A DNA stretch of 42,610 bases from Actinobacillus minor NM305 (lineage in GTDB: Bacteria; Pseudomonadota; Gammaproteobacteria; Enterobacterales; Pasteurellaceae), in assembly GCF_000175195.1 (NCBI RefSeq), contig NZ_ACQL01000065.1, forward strand, positions 1-42,610. Direction: 5' to 3'. The first letter of the stretch is position 1. Every line of letters starts with the position of its first letter. This document shows, in pieces, positions 29,852 through 38,700 of this stretch. The notes beneath the pieces were generated by a model. The model was not told the origin of the DNA, made no database searches, and saw nothing but the letters and a program-made list of their open reading frames with translations. The position numbers and the translations under genes were made by a program.

Positions 29852-31813
29852 TTACCCGTAGGCTCTTTGTTTCTTTTCCCACTCATCCTTATCGGCTTGA
29901 GTGAGGAATATTGGTTTGGCTTGTTTAGCTTTCGTGGTTGGTATAAAACTAAACTCCGGTATATGTTCAATGGTTCTGACTGGATTTAATTCCGCTTGGA
30001 TTTCGTCCACTTGCTCTTGTTTGAGCTTCATTCGGCGGTTTGCACGTTCTCGGCGAGATTTTTCCATAAATGCTTCAGGGAATGCCGCACGTTTATTGCC
30101 GTCAAATTGAGCCTCACAAATAAATCTGCCGTCTAAATGGCGTACAATCACGCTTTCCGCATTGTGGATATCAAAGCTGACGGTAACCTTCTCGCCATCA
30201 ACCTCAATTAACTTCTGGTTAAAGTAGTCATTGTTAAAGAGCGATAACCAACCACGTTGCGCCACACGAATAACTTGAGGGCGGAACATATCCCGAGCTT
30301 CAATCGGGGTAATATGCAAGACTTCCACATCTTGTAATAACTGTTGGCGTTTTTTTGCCGGCGTTGTACCGATTTCACGGTGGACGTGTTCGTTGTTGTA
30401 CCAATCAATCGTTGCTTCAACCGCATCAACAAACTGCTGCCAGCTTGGCAATTTGCCTTTTGCTCGTTTCTGCTTATCGGTCAATGCCGTCTTGCCTTGG
30501 CGCAAGGCTTTTTCTAAACTCACCACACCGGTCGAAACTTGGCGAACTGTCTCACGGTCTGCACCTCGTCCGTGATAGGTTTCAAACTGTCGGGCAATGC
30601 GTAAGGCGATAGTTTGGTTTACCCGCTCAATAATGCCTCGCCCCTGTGGGTTACCGGGAATACCGGTCTGGTGGTTAATGCCCAATCTTGGCAAAATCCC
30701 CGTAATATCGGCATCTAACGTCCAGTTTTTCTCCCCGCCCCCGTTATCAGAGTAGTACACCGCAGGGATACCGTACCGTTCCACGCCATAGCGGATGGCA
30801 TCAGCGACCGCAATACAGTTTTCCGCTAAACTAACCGACCAACCCACAACAAATCGGCACGCAGCGTCCATAACCATCGTAAGCTCCGGAATAAACGGTC
30901 TGCCGTGGTCAGGGTGGGCAACCTTCATCTTCATTGAGTGACCGTCTCCCACCCACACGTCATTGGCTTTTAACACCGACCAATCACGCTTCACATAAGT
31001 ATTCATCGCCCGAAGCTCTGCACCTGTTTTGCGACCAATCGCTTTAAATAGCTTGCTAAATTTAGCCATCGCTCGGCGTACTTGCGAGATACTCGGCATC
31101 ATATCCAACCATAACGGCTGGTCTGCGTAGGTTGATTGCCACCGCCATTCAAATTCGTGATAGGCTTCGGCAATGTTGATGCCGTTAGTGTTGCGATACA
31201 CCGCTAAAAATGCCGGCAACCAATTTAGCTCGGCAATATCAACCGGTTGTCTCACTTGCGGTGCGGTCGCTTTTAACCGTTGCTCGGCATTGTCAGCCTT
31301 GCAGTAATCAATTACCCATTGATTTAACGTCCGCACCCCAAGGGTACGTTTGGCATTCTTTTTCGCATTCGCCACTGCCACTAAATCTGCCATTTCTTCC
31401 GGTAATTTGCCGGATTTTGCAAGATCACAGAAAAATTCCACCGCTTTAATACGGCTCATTCCGCTATCTTCTAGCGATAACACCTTGGCGATAATTGCCA
31501 TTCTGGCATCTGCCACCGCCCGTTGTTTGTTGGTTAGGTTGGCTAAATCAACCTCAGCTCGTACCGCCGGTGCTTTAGGTTTACTCCCTACCACCGCCAC
31601 CGCAAAACGTGAGCGGATTTCGGTTTGGACTTCTTCGGGCATTGAACTAAGCTCGTATTCATTCCCGCCACCTTGACCAACTCTTTTACGAGTTTCCCAA
31701 AGTTGTTTTTTAGCTTGATAAATAATTCCTTGCACCGAATTCGGTAAACAGGTTAAACTTAAAAGTAATAATTCTTTGGCTGAGTAGTGCGTTTTTAAGT
31801 TGTTTTCACTCAT
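29852..31813 (-). CDS. MuA-like DDE transposase
   Basis: A 653-residue protein. N-terminal winged-helix end/enhancer-binding region (SAKELLLLSLTCLPNSVQGIIYQAKKQLWETRKRVG...EYELSSMPEEVQTEIRSRF). The DDE catalytic core has Asp290 (DVWVGDGHS), Asp356 (YYSDNGGGE) and Glu396 (GRGIIERVNQT), a 39-residue spacing as in MuA. It is followed by the Mu-type C-terminal beta-barrel and B-interacting tail. It cuts and joins prophage ends in replicative transposition. All catalytic residues are present, so it is likely active. Confidence 0.97.
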   Translation of the reverse strand: MSENNLKTHYSAKELLLLSLTCLPNSVQGIIYQAKKQLWETRKRVGQGGGNEYELSSMPEEVQTEIRSRFAVAVVGSKPKAPAVRAEVDLANLTNKQRAVADARMAIIAKVLSLEDSGMSRIKAVEFFCDLAKSGKLPEEMADLVAVANAKKNAKRTLGVRTLNQWVIDYCKADNAEQRLKATAPQVRQPVDIAELNWLPAFLAVYRNTNGINIAEAYHEFEWRWQSTYADQPLWLDMMPSISQVRRAMAKFSKLFKAIGRKTGAELRAMNTYVKRDWSVLKANDVWVGDGHSMKMKVAHPDHGRPFIPELTMVMDAACRFVVGWSVSLAENCIAVADAIRYGVERYGIPAVYYSDNGGGEKNWTLDADITGILPRLGINHQTGIPGNPQGRGIIERVNQTIALRIARQFETYHGRGADRETVRQVSTGVVSLEKALRQGKTALTDKQKRAKGKLPSWQQFVDAVEATIDWYNNEHVHREIGTTPAKKRQQLLQDVEVLHITPIEARDMFRPQVIRVAQRGWLSLFNNDYFNQKLIEVDGEKVTVSFDIHNAESVIVRHLDGRFICEAQFDGNKRAAFPEAFMEKSRRERANRRMKLKQEQVDEIQAELNPVRTIEHIPEFSFIPTTKAKQAKPIFLTQADKDEWEKKQRAYG

Positions 31814-31822
31814 AAAAGCTCC

Positions 31823-32092
31823 TTAGAGCGTTCTCTCAGCGAATTTTTTAAGGCTACGCTGAGCAAATCGCCCCGCCCAAATTTCTTCAGGCGGTACACC
31901 GATTGCATCTGCAATGATTTGTTCGCCTTTTCGCCACGGTCTATCAAGGGCATTCTTTAATGTACTGGCTTGGCTATAACCGTGTTGTAATGAAAGCTGG
32001 CGTAACGACCAACCAGCCTTATGTAACGCAGCAATAATGTCGGCTCTATGCCAGTCTTGTGCTGTTTTTTTTGGCTCTGTTAATGTACTCAT
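31823..32092 (-). CDS. ner: Ner-like early repressor
   Basis: An 89-residue protein of the Ner/Nlp (SfsB) DNA-binding family: DWHRADIIAALHKAGWSLRQLSLQHGYSQASTLKNALDRPWRKGEQIIADAIGVPPEEIWAGRF. In Mu, Ner damps early transcription during lytic growth. It lies between the c-ner intergenic operator region and A. ATG at 32092 has GGAG seven bases upstream and is chosen over a GTG eight codons earlier. Confidence 0.92.
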   Translation of the reverse strand: MSTLTEPKKTAQDWHRADIIAALHKAGWSLRQLSLQHGYSQASTLKNALDRPWRKGEQIIADAIGVPPEEIWAGRFAQRSLKKFAERTL

Positions 32093-32287
32093 TAGATAAC
32101 TCCATTTGTTTAACACGAGAGATAATAAACCTCAAAAGAAACTAAATCAAGCTTAAAAAGTTCTTTTTAAAGTTAATTGATTGCATTTTAATCGTTTCTT
32201 TTGAGGCTTTTAATCTAAATTATTGTTTTAATTGTTCTTTTTGGAACTTTAAAAACATTAAAAAAGAAATTAGGATTTTTTAAAGTT
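32093..32287. promoter_or_regulatory. c/ner divergent operator-promoter region
   Basis: An A/T-rich 195-base region between the divergent c and ner genes. CCTCAAAAGAAAC (32130-32142) and GTTTCTTTTGAGG (32194-32206) form a perfect 13-base inverted repeat 51 bases apart. GTTCTTTTT occurs at 32160 and 32234, and the second is part of GTTC-TTTTT-GGAAC-like symmetry. These are the best operator candidates for c and Ner. Promoter hexamers could not be assigned with confidence. Confidence 0.6.
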
Positions 32288-33007
32288 ATGACTGAGAAGT
32301 TTAAAAACAAATCAATGATTGGAAACCGAATTAGAGAGCAAAGAGAAAAGCTCGGTTTAAGTCGAAATGAAATGGCAGATAGGCTTGATGTATCACTATC
32401 TGCGCTACAAAACTGGGAAATGAATGAACGAGAGCCTCAGGCTTCAATGATCATTAAGATAGCAGAATTTTTAGGGGTAGCACCTAACTACCTGCTAACA
32501 GGCGAACAAAGCCAACCACAAGAAGCAAAAGGCATTGTGGCACGAGCGTTTGAAGCATTAGAAAAAGAACGCACAGAACAGGACGAAGTTGAAATGCTAT
32601 CAAGCTTTGAAAGCATTGAAGTGTCAGCGGGCTTTGGAAGCTTTAACGTGGGCGTAACCGAACCAGACGGGCAAGTACCTTACGACAGCAACCTTCTACG
32701 CAATCTAGGCGTTAAACCGAAGCACTGTGGCGTATTTTGGGCGAATGGCTCATCAATGCTACCCACCATTCATAACGGCGACCAGCTGTTAGTTGATTTC
32801 AGTAAGAAAGAAGTTAAAAATAACAAAGTATATTTAGTTCAAAATGGCGACAGCGTATGGGTTAAACGTGTAAAAATAGAATGGGACGGTGTAGAGCTAA
32901 TTAGCGACAACAAAGAAGAATACCGCCCAATCAGAATATCTGCAGATGAAGCCCAAAACCTGCAAATCATCGGGCAAGTGGTTCATATTGGGCATAGCTT
33001 AGTTTAA
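32288..33007 (+). CDS. Cleavable S24-type prophage repressor c
   Basis: A 239-residue protein. HTH at 11-66 (IREQREKLGLSRNEMADRLDVSLSALQNWEMNEREP). C-terminal LexA/UmuD-like S24 peptidase: Ser156 in NGSSMLP and Lys193 in VWVKRV form the expected dyad, and Ala114-Gly115 (EVSAGFGS) fits the self-cleavage site. Unlike the Mu c protein, this lysogeny repressor should respond to RecA after DNA damage. It diverges from ner. The AntA protein (18087) is a further likely inactivator. Confidence 0.93.
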   Translation: MTEKFKNKSMIGNRIREQREKLGLSRNEMADRLDVSLSALQNWEMNEREPQASMIIKIAEFLGVAPNYLLTGEQSQPQEAKGIVARAFEALEKERTEQDEVEMLSSFESIEVSAGFGSFNVGVTEPDGQVPYDSNLLRNLGVKPKHCGVFWANGSSMLPTIHNGDQLLVDFSKKEVKNNKVYLVQNGDSVWVKRVKIEWDGVELISDNKEEYRPIRISADEAQNLQIIGQVVHIGHSLV

Positions 33008-33199
33008 ATTTTTAAAATCATTTTAAAAACTATTTAAAAACCGATTATACCTATGCAAAAAATAGTACAATTTTGCCCATTTTTTTACTATTCCTGCTCA
33101 TTTTGTTTTTTGCATAGCCCAACCAAACAAAAATGCGGACAGCCTTGATATTCCTAAGCCCTCCGCATTTTTTCACGCCAAAATTTTTTATTTCTATCT
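33008..33199. repeat. Candidate left-end region of the Mu-like prophage
   Basis: The 12-mer CTATGCAAAAAA occurs at 33051-33062, inverted at 33106-33117, and again at 33198-33209. Phased TTTTAAAA tracts occupy 33003-33039. Left ends of Mu-like phages have several transposase sites in about 180 bases beside c, which fits this place. A terminus at CA 33120-33121 is plausible. Junction and duplication are not provable here. Confidence 0.4.
33129..33172. terminator. Intrinsic terminator between c and the K-like gene
   Basis: AAAAATGCGGA (33129-33139) and TCCGCATTTTT (33162-33172) form a perfect 11-bp stem with a 22-base loop and T-run. It could end the c transcript or belong to the flanking lambdoid sequence. 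Confidence 0.7.
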
Positions 33200-33949
33200 A
33201 TGCAAAAAAGATCAGTACCCCACAGAATTGAACAAGAAATCCTGTCCTACGCCAAATCTCAAGCACCGCACGAAATGTGCGGTTTTTTATTGCGTGATTA
33301 TATGGACGGCAAGCCTTTTTTCTACCCTTGCCAAAATGTGGCGGGCGATCCTAAAAATTATTTTGAGATTGCCCCTGAAGCACAAATCGAAGCGGAAAAG
33401 CTCGGTTGGATTGAAGCGATTGTCCATTCACACCCTAATGGCGAACCGACCTTATCGCTTGCCGATCGGCAAATGATGAGCCAAAGCGATAGCGATTGGA
33501 TTTTAGTGTGTGATGGCAAATTGCATTTATTCCCCAAAATTCAACCGCTTGTCGGGCGTGAATTTGTCCACGGCGAAACGGATTGCTACACGCTGTTTAG
33601 AGATTTCTACTTCCTCGCCGGTGCAGACTTACCTCAATTTGCGCGAAAGGACGACTGGTGGAAAAACGGGCAAGACCTCTATTTAGCCAATATGGAGGCA
33701 AACGGCTTCAAGCGGTTAAATTCGGAAGAAACATTGCAAATCGGCGATGTAATTTTAATGCAAGTCGGCGCAGATGTAGCCAATCACGCCGCCATTTATT
33801 TGGGCGATCAAACGGTATTACACCACAGCCCACAACGCCTCTCAAAACGGGATTTGTATGACGGCTATTGGCTTAAACATACCCATTCTATCTGGCGGTA
33901 TATGGAGGCAGAAAAATTAGATTTCCGCCTTCCAATGAAGACATTATAA
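33200..33949 (+). CDS. Tail tip assembly protein K (JAB + NlpC/P60)
   Basis: A 249-residue protein. N-terminal JAB/MPN domain with metal motif VHSHPNGEPTLSLADRQM (His76, His78, Asp89). C-terminal NlpC/P60 domain with Cys129 (GETDCYTLFRDFY) and His196 (ANHAAIYLGD). It matches lambda gpK, which processes or assembles the tail tip and may cut peptidoglycan on entry. No ribosome site precedes the ATG; the CTATGCAAAAAA repeat overlaps the start, so the native start region may have been altered by the neighbouring insertion. A terminator follows directly. Confidence 0.9.
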   Translation: MQKRSVPHRIEQEILSYAKSQAPHEMCGFLLRDYMDGKPFFYPCQNVAGDPKNYFEIAPEAQIEAEKLGWIEAIVHSHPNGEPTLSLADRQMMSQSDSDWILVCDGKLHLFPKIQPLVGREFVHGETDCYTLFRDFYFLAGADLPQFARKDDWWKNGQDLYLANMEANGFKRLNSEETLQIGDVILMQVGADVANHAAIYLGDQTVLHHSPQRLSKRDLYDGYWLKHTHSIWRYMEAEKLDFRLPMKTL

Positions 33950-33953
33950 AAAC

Positions 33954-33986
33954 AAAACCCCGAGCGTTTGCAGCACTCGGGGTTTT
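33954..33986 (+). terminator. Intrinsic terminator after the K-like gene
   Basis: AAAACCCCGAG (33954-33964) with CTCGGGGTTTT (33976-33986), loop 11 bases, T-run. A terminator here splits the lambdoid tail-tip operon. Confidence 0.9.
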
Positions 33987-34025
33987 TCATATCCACTTAA
34001 CCACACTAAGAGGACATAAAACACA

Positions 34026-34175
34026 ATGAATTTTAATATAGAGATAGCAAAAATGCTAGAAGTAATTTCAAAAGATGCGACCGCTCGCCGTTTTGCTTAC
34101 GTGGTTGTTATTTTAAGTTTTATTTTTGGAATGGCGTGGGTGTTGCCTGATTTAATCAATGCCATTCGTGGTTAG
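34026..34175 (+). CDS. Small membrane protein
   Basis: A 49-residue protein: MNFNIEIAKMLEVISKDATA then RRFAYVVVILSFIFGMAWVLPDLINAIRG, with one membrane segment at about 23-43. AGAGGA lies upstream at a slightly long distance. It is typical of tiny unknown membrane proteins between K and I in Pasteurellaceae lambdoid phages. Confidence 0.65.
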   Translation: MNFNIEIAKMLEVISKDATARRFAYVVVILSFIFGMAWVLPDLINAIRG

Positions 34176-34200
34176 CTTAACACTAATAAAAGAGGTAATT

Positions 34201-34323
34201 ATGGGAACACAAAAACTTTCATTCTGCCGTTTTTTAGCCATTTTACTGGTTATTTGTTTTACCGTTTTCTGTTTTACCTTGCCGGAAAGCGGAAATTTTT
34301 TCCTAGCATTATTCGGCGGTTAA
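34201..34323 (+). CDS. Small hydrophobic protein
   Basis: A 40-residue protein: MGTQKLSFCRFLAILLVICF then TVFCFTLPESGNFFLALFGG. Mostly membrane-embedded. AGAGGT ribosome site. The stop overlaps the next start region (TAATATG), so it is coupled to the I-like gene. Function unknown. Confidence 0.65.
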   Translation: MGTQKLSFCRFLAILLVICFTVFCFTLPESGNFFLALFGG

Positions 34324-34324
34324 T

Positions 34325-34972
34325 ATGATCAAAGTGAGATTTTACGGCGCCCTTAAACAGTTTGGCGAGAAGTTTGAGCTAGATTGCCAAGACACGGCGG
34401 AGGTTTTACGTGCCTTAATGACCCAACTCAAAGGGCTACGCCAAGCCTTGCAAAATGGCTTTTACAAAGTGCGGATTGGCTCGCAGTGCATTGATAGCCG
34501 CTATTTAGAGAAAGGCTTGTACTACCGACTTAAAGAAGGAATGACCGTACATATCACGCCCGTCGTCAAAGGGGCTAAGCGTGCTGGAGTGTTTCAGGCG
34601 GTGTTAGGCGTGGCATTAGTCGGTGCAGCAATATTGCTTGGACCTGTTGGCGGAGTGATTGGGAAAAGCGCCGCTCTAATGCTAGGCGGTATGGGCGCCT
34701 CAATGATGTTAGGCGGTGTTGCTCAAATGCTCACAAAAATGCCCTCTATGGGTGGTGCAGGCAAAGAAGCAGAGAAAAAATCCTCAACTTCCTTTAACAG
34801 CTTACAGAATATGGCAGCACAAGGGCAATCAGTCCCCCTTGCCTACGGGCGAATTTTAGTCGGCTCAATGATTATTTCGCAAGGGGTTGAAGTGTTCGAT
34901 GCGGAAACGGCAGAGGCTTCTCAACAATCAGCGAAATGGATTTATCGAAACGGTAAGAAAGTACAGAAATAA
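34325..34972 (+). CDS. Tail assembly protein I (lambda-like)
   Basis: A 215-residue protein. N-terminal ubiquitin-like segment (VRFYGALKQFGEKFELDCQDTAEVLRALMTQL), then a hydrophobic Gly/Ala-rich stretch (about 95-140: VLGVALVGAAILLGPVGGVIGKSAALMLGGMGASMMLGGV), as in lambda gpI. It helps start tail-tip assembly around J. It is followed at once by a terminator, and J follows only after a HicAB cassette, which is not the lambda order. Confidence 0.9.
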   Translation: MIKVRFYGALKQFGEKFELDCQDTAEVLRALMTQLKGLRQALQNGFYKVRIGSQCIDSRYLEKGLYYRLKEGMTVHITPVVKGAKRAGVFQAVLGVALVGAAILLGPVGGVIGKSAALMLGGMGASMMLGGVAQMLTKMPSMGGAGKEAEKKSSTSFNSLQNMAAQGQSVPLAYGRILVGSMIISQGVEVFDAETAEASQQSAKWIYRNGKKVQK

Positions 34973-34975
34973 AAC

Positions 34976-35008
34976 AAAACCCCGAACACTGTGAATGTTC
35001 GGGGTTTT
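34976..35008 (+). terminator. Intrinsic terminator after the I-like gene
   Basis: AAAACCCCGAACA (34976-34988) and TGTTCGGGGTTTT (34996-35008) form a 13-bp stem with a 7-base loop. On the minus strand the same stem can also end the HicAB transcript, since HicB stops at 35021. Confidence 0.92.
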
Positions 35009-35020
35009 TATGCCTATTGA

Positions 35021-35458
35021 TTAAATCTGTTGAGAAATTAATTCACGTTGAGAAGCAACGGCTAAAAAATGGCTTCTATCTCGATAAAAATTACTATGTG
35101 AGACACGATTGTCAATTCTGTCTAATAGATATTGTGGTAACACAATGTTTACCCGTTGTTTTTTGCCCAAGAATGCAGAAATATCTATATCAACAAGCAA
35201 CCAGCTATCACAGTGGGAAAAATCCTCTTGTTGTTTGTAGTGGACAAATCCCTTATCTTGAAGAGTACTAATATCAAATTCGTCTTCTACCATCATTTCT
35301 AACATTGTGTGAATGGCGTCTTTTACATTAGGGATAATGTCATCAATCGTATCAGCTGCACTAAAGCAACTATATTCATCGGTAAAGAGTGCCGGTACAC
35401 AAAGTCCAAATGCTTCATTCTCATTCTGTGGGGTTTCTACACCAACGGTAAATAACAT
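35021..35458 (-). CDS. hicB: HicB antitoxin
   Basis: A 145-residue protein. The N-terminal part (MLFTVGVETPQNENEAFGLC VPALFTDEYSCFSAADTIDDIIPNVKDAIHTMLEMM) is the HicB partial RNase H-like fold. The C-terminal part (RVNIVLPQYLLDRIDNRVSHSNFYRDRSHFLAVASQREL) is a ribbon-helix-helix operator-binding domain. It neutralises HicA and represses the cassette. The start at 35458 has AAGGAGAG and is chosen over a longer frame that runs through HicA. Downstream of hicA in one operon. Confidence 0.9.
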   Translation of the reverse strand: MLFTVGVETPQNENEAFGLCVPALFTDEYSCFSAADTIDDIIPNVKDAIHTMLEMMVEDEFDISTLQDKGFVHYKQQEDFSHCDSWLLVDIDISAFLGKKQRVNIVLPQYLLDRIDNRVSHSNFYRDRSHFLAVASQRELISQQI

Positions 35459-35487
35459 AGTTCTCTCCTTTGCTAAGCTCGGCAGAG

Positions 35488-35673
35488 CTATAAAAGCCCT
35501 GCCGATTTTTTGATGGAACGCAAAGTGCCAATAGGTAAATCTTGTTTTGGGTGTGGTACAGGAAATCGTTTTCCTGTAATCGGCGATTGCCATATTTGGT
35601 GATCGCCTTTTCCGTGCCTAACAAAGAAACAACCCGATTCTTTTAGTTCCTTGATTAAGTCGCTTGAGTGCAT
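35488..35673 (-). CDS. hicA: HicA mRNA interferase toxin
   Basis: A 61-residue protein with the dsRNA-binding-like HicA fold: SSDLIKELKESGCFFVRHGKGDHQIWQSPITGKRFPVPHPKQDLPIGTLRSIKKSAGL. His25 (GDHQIW) is the catalytic histidine. It degrades mRNA when freed from HicB. Strong AAGGAGG ribosome site. It shares 10-bp tandem operators in its promoter. The cassette stands on the minus strand inside the plus-strand tail module. Confidence 0.92.
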   Translation of the reverse strand: MHSSDLIKELKESGCFFVRHGKGDHQIWQSPITGKRFPVPHPKQDLPIGTLRSIKKSAGLL

Positions 35674-35701
35674 GCATCCTCCTTTGTCTTAATCAAGAAT
35701 A

Positions 35702-35730
35702 ATTATATACACACAAATACACACAATCAA
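35702..35730 (-). promoter_or_regulatory. hicAB promoter with tandem operators
   Basis: Minus strand TTGATT (35725-35730), 17-base spacer, TATAAT (35702-35707). The plus-strand sequence ATACACACAA is repeated exactly in tandem (35707-35716, 35717-35726) and fills the space between the hexamers, a fit for HicB autoregulation. Confidence 0.75.
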
Positions 35731-35785
35731 GTTTTTTTATTTAACAAACCGACCAGCAATGGTCGTTTTTTATTGGAGAAATGCT

Positions 35786-38700
35786 ATGGGCGGAAGTAGC
35801 GGCGGTGGCGGTCATACGCCATATGAAGCACCGGAAAGCGGTCGCAGTAAAGAGCGAGTAAAAATTGTTGAGATTTTATCAGAGGGCGAAATTGGCGGTT
35901 TGGTCGATGGGTTGAAATCGGTATTCTTAGATAACACACCGGTTCAAGCGGCAGACGGTAGCTACAATTTCTCAAACGTGGAAATGGAAGGGCGACTTGG
36001 CACGCAAGACCAAGATGTTATCCCTGAATTTAATGCGGTGGAAAAAGAAGTGGCGGTAGGCGTGGAAGTGAAGAAAACCACCCCGATTACCCGTACCGTA
36101 ACCGATGCTTCGGTCAATCGTATCCGAATGAAATTGAGCGTTCAGGCACTGTTTGAGCAAAACGATCAGGGCGATACTAACCCGACAACGGTTGATTTAA
36201 AAATTACCGTAGGTACGCGCGAAATCCCGTTTACCTTTAATGGCAAGCATAGCAATCCATACTCTCGTGCGATCGAGATTAGCGGTTTGCCTGCCGTGCC
36301 GTTTACGATTAAAGTTGAGCGTATTACCGCCGACAGCAAATCGAACCGCTTAGCCAATAAAACGGTATGGGCAAGCTATACCGAGATTATCGACAGCCAA
36401 TTTGCTTATCCGAATACCGCTTATGCCGGTGTGAAGTTCGACTCGGAGTATTTTAGCGGTATTCCGACCCGAACTTATGAGATTTACGGTATTAAAGTGC
36501 GCGTGCCAAGCAATTACGACCCTGTTGCGCGCACTTATTCCGGCTTATGGGACGGCTCGTTCAAAATTGCCTATACCAATAACCCCGCTTGGGTGTTGAT
36601 GGATATTGTGACCAATAAACGCTACGGCTTGGGCGACCGTTTGGGCGAATTCAGCGTGGACAAATGGGCGTTGTATCAAATCTCGCAGTACTGCGACCAG
36701 CAAATTCCAAACGGCTTTGGCGGTGTAGAGCCTCGTTTTACTTGTAACTTATGGATTACAGAACAACGTTCCGCTTATGATGTGTTGTCAGATTTGTGTT
36801 CGATTTTCCGTGCGATCCCCGTGTGGAACGGCACTGAACTTACCTTCATTATGGATAGACCGTCCGACCCTGTTTGGACGTACACCAATGCTAACGTTGT
36901 CGGTGGCGAATTCTCACGCCAGTATTCCGCAATGAAAGCACGTCATAATGCTATTCAAGTGGAATACAAGGACGCTAGCAATGCCTATACAAACACCATT
37001 GAATACGTCTCCGATGATGAAGCCATTCGCAAATTTGGTTTAAATCTCAAAAAAGTGACCGCTTACGGTTGTACTTCTCGTGGGCAAGCCTTTCGCACGG
37101 GTAAATGGTTGTTGGAAACCGAACGCTTAGAAACGGAGACGGTTACCTTTACCGTAGGCAGTGAAGGCTTGATGAATATTCCTGGCGATATTATCCGTGT
37201 AACGGACAATCATTATGCCGGTGCGAATATTGGCGGTCGTGTGGTGGCAATTAACGGACGAAGCGTAACGCTCGATCGTGAAATTGAAGTGAGCGGTAAC
37301 AGTTACCTCAGTTTTATCAATGCAAATGCCAAACACAGCAACATTAAAATCAGCTCAGCGACAGGTCGTGTCGTAACTTTGGACAGCGTACCGACCGGCT
37401 TAACGGTCAATGGCGTTTGGTCGCTTACTACGTCAAAAATTACCTCACGCCTCTATCGTTGTATGACCATCACCGAAAACAGCGATGAAGGCACTTACAC
37501 CATTGTGGCACTGCAGCACGAACCGCAAAAAGAGGCGATTGTGGACAACGGGGCAAGTTTTGAGCCGGTTAATACCAGCCTACTCAAAACACCGACCCTC
37601 GAAAGTGCCGATGTAACAGGTACCATCAACGGTGGAATGAAAATTACTTGGTCCACTACTTCGGGCGTTGGTACGCTCACGTATGACATTAAAATCCTCA
37701 AAGAGGGCAAACTCTACGCCTATCATAAAGCGGTATCCAGCACCGAATTTGCCTTAGAGGATTTACCGGACGGCAATTATACGGTTGTGATCATTGCCAA
37801 AAATGCAAGCGGTCAAATTGTTAGCGAAAAAAGCCAAACCTTTATCATTGACCGACCGCCTATTCCGACTAATGTTGAGGTTTCCGGCGGTTTAACGGCG
37901 GTGGTTATCTCGTGGGGAATGGTCAATGAGGCGACCTTTACCGAAATTTGGGCAAGCGAAACCAACGATATTCGCACCGCGACACGCATTGCCAAAGTAA
38001 ACGGTATGATGTACAGCCACGAAGTCGGGGCAAGACAAGTGCGTTATTACTGGGTAAGACATACCCGTGGACAAAACAACGGACCATTTTATCAAGAGCA
38101 AGGCTTAAAAGCGGAAACCGGTGCAGATATTGATGAAGAGTTGGCGCTGCTCAATGAGAAGCTTGGTAAGAACATCATTGAAGAAGTCTTCGATGTCGCA
38201 ATGCCGGCACGTAAATTGGAGATGATCAAAACCGTTGAACGGCTCGAAACTCCAACGGAAAACCTTGGTCATCATCAAATTTACAACGAAGCAGACGGCA
38301 AATTGTATGTTTGGGACGGCAACAAATACACCGCAAAAGTGCAAGCGGTCGATTTAGAGGGACAACTTGAAAGCAGTCAATTAGACCAAACACTGATTGA
38401 GCAACTAAACCGAGCCGACAGCACGGCAAGCAGTGCCGCACTGGAAGCAGGTAAAGTGAAAAACAGCCTTACTCAAGAAATCACTAACCGTCAAAATGCG
38501 ATCAATGCTGAGATTGCTAACCGCAATAATGCAATCAAAGCCGAAAGCGCTAATCTCACGAAGAAAATTCAGGACGAAGCAAACGCACGAGGTACGGCAA
38601 TCAATCAGTTGCAAAATGTTGATGCCCAACAAGCTCAACAAATTACCACGCTAACCGCAAAAGCGGATAACGCTTTATCCGGTATAACCGCAGAGCAAAA

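Larger units (their letters stand above)
1..33121 (-). mobile_element. Mu-like prophage, reverse orientation, fibre end cut by window
   Basis: Gene content and order match transposable phage Mu read right to left: c, ner, A, B, early genes, gemA, mor, lysis, terminase, portal, F, G, I/Z, T, sheath, tube, tape measure, N, P, V, W, gp47, gp48, fibre. The right-hand limit is an estimate. It must lie between the repressor stop (33007) and the lambdoid K-like gene (33200). A TG...CA-type terminus would fit at 33120-33121, but no 5-bp target duplication can be checked because the other end is outside the window. No mom-like gene is visible. Confidence 0.9.

Noticed and set aside
33200-33949. K-like gene as a disrupted pseudogene
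   Set aside because: Both catalytic domains are complete and in frame; only the upstream start signals look unusual.
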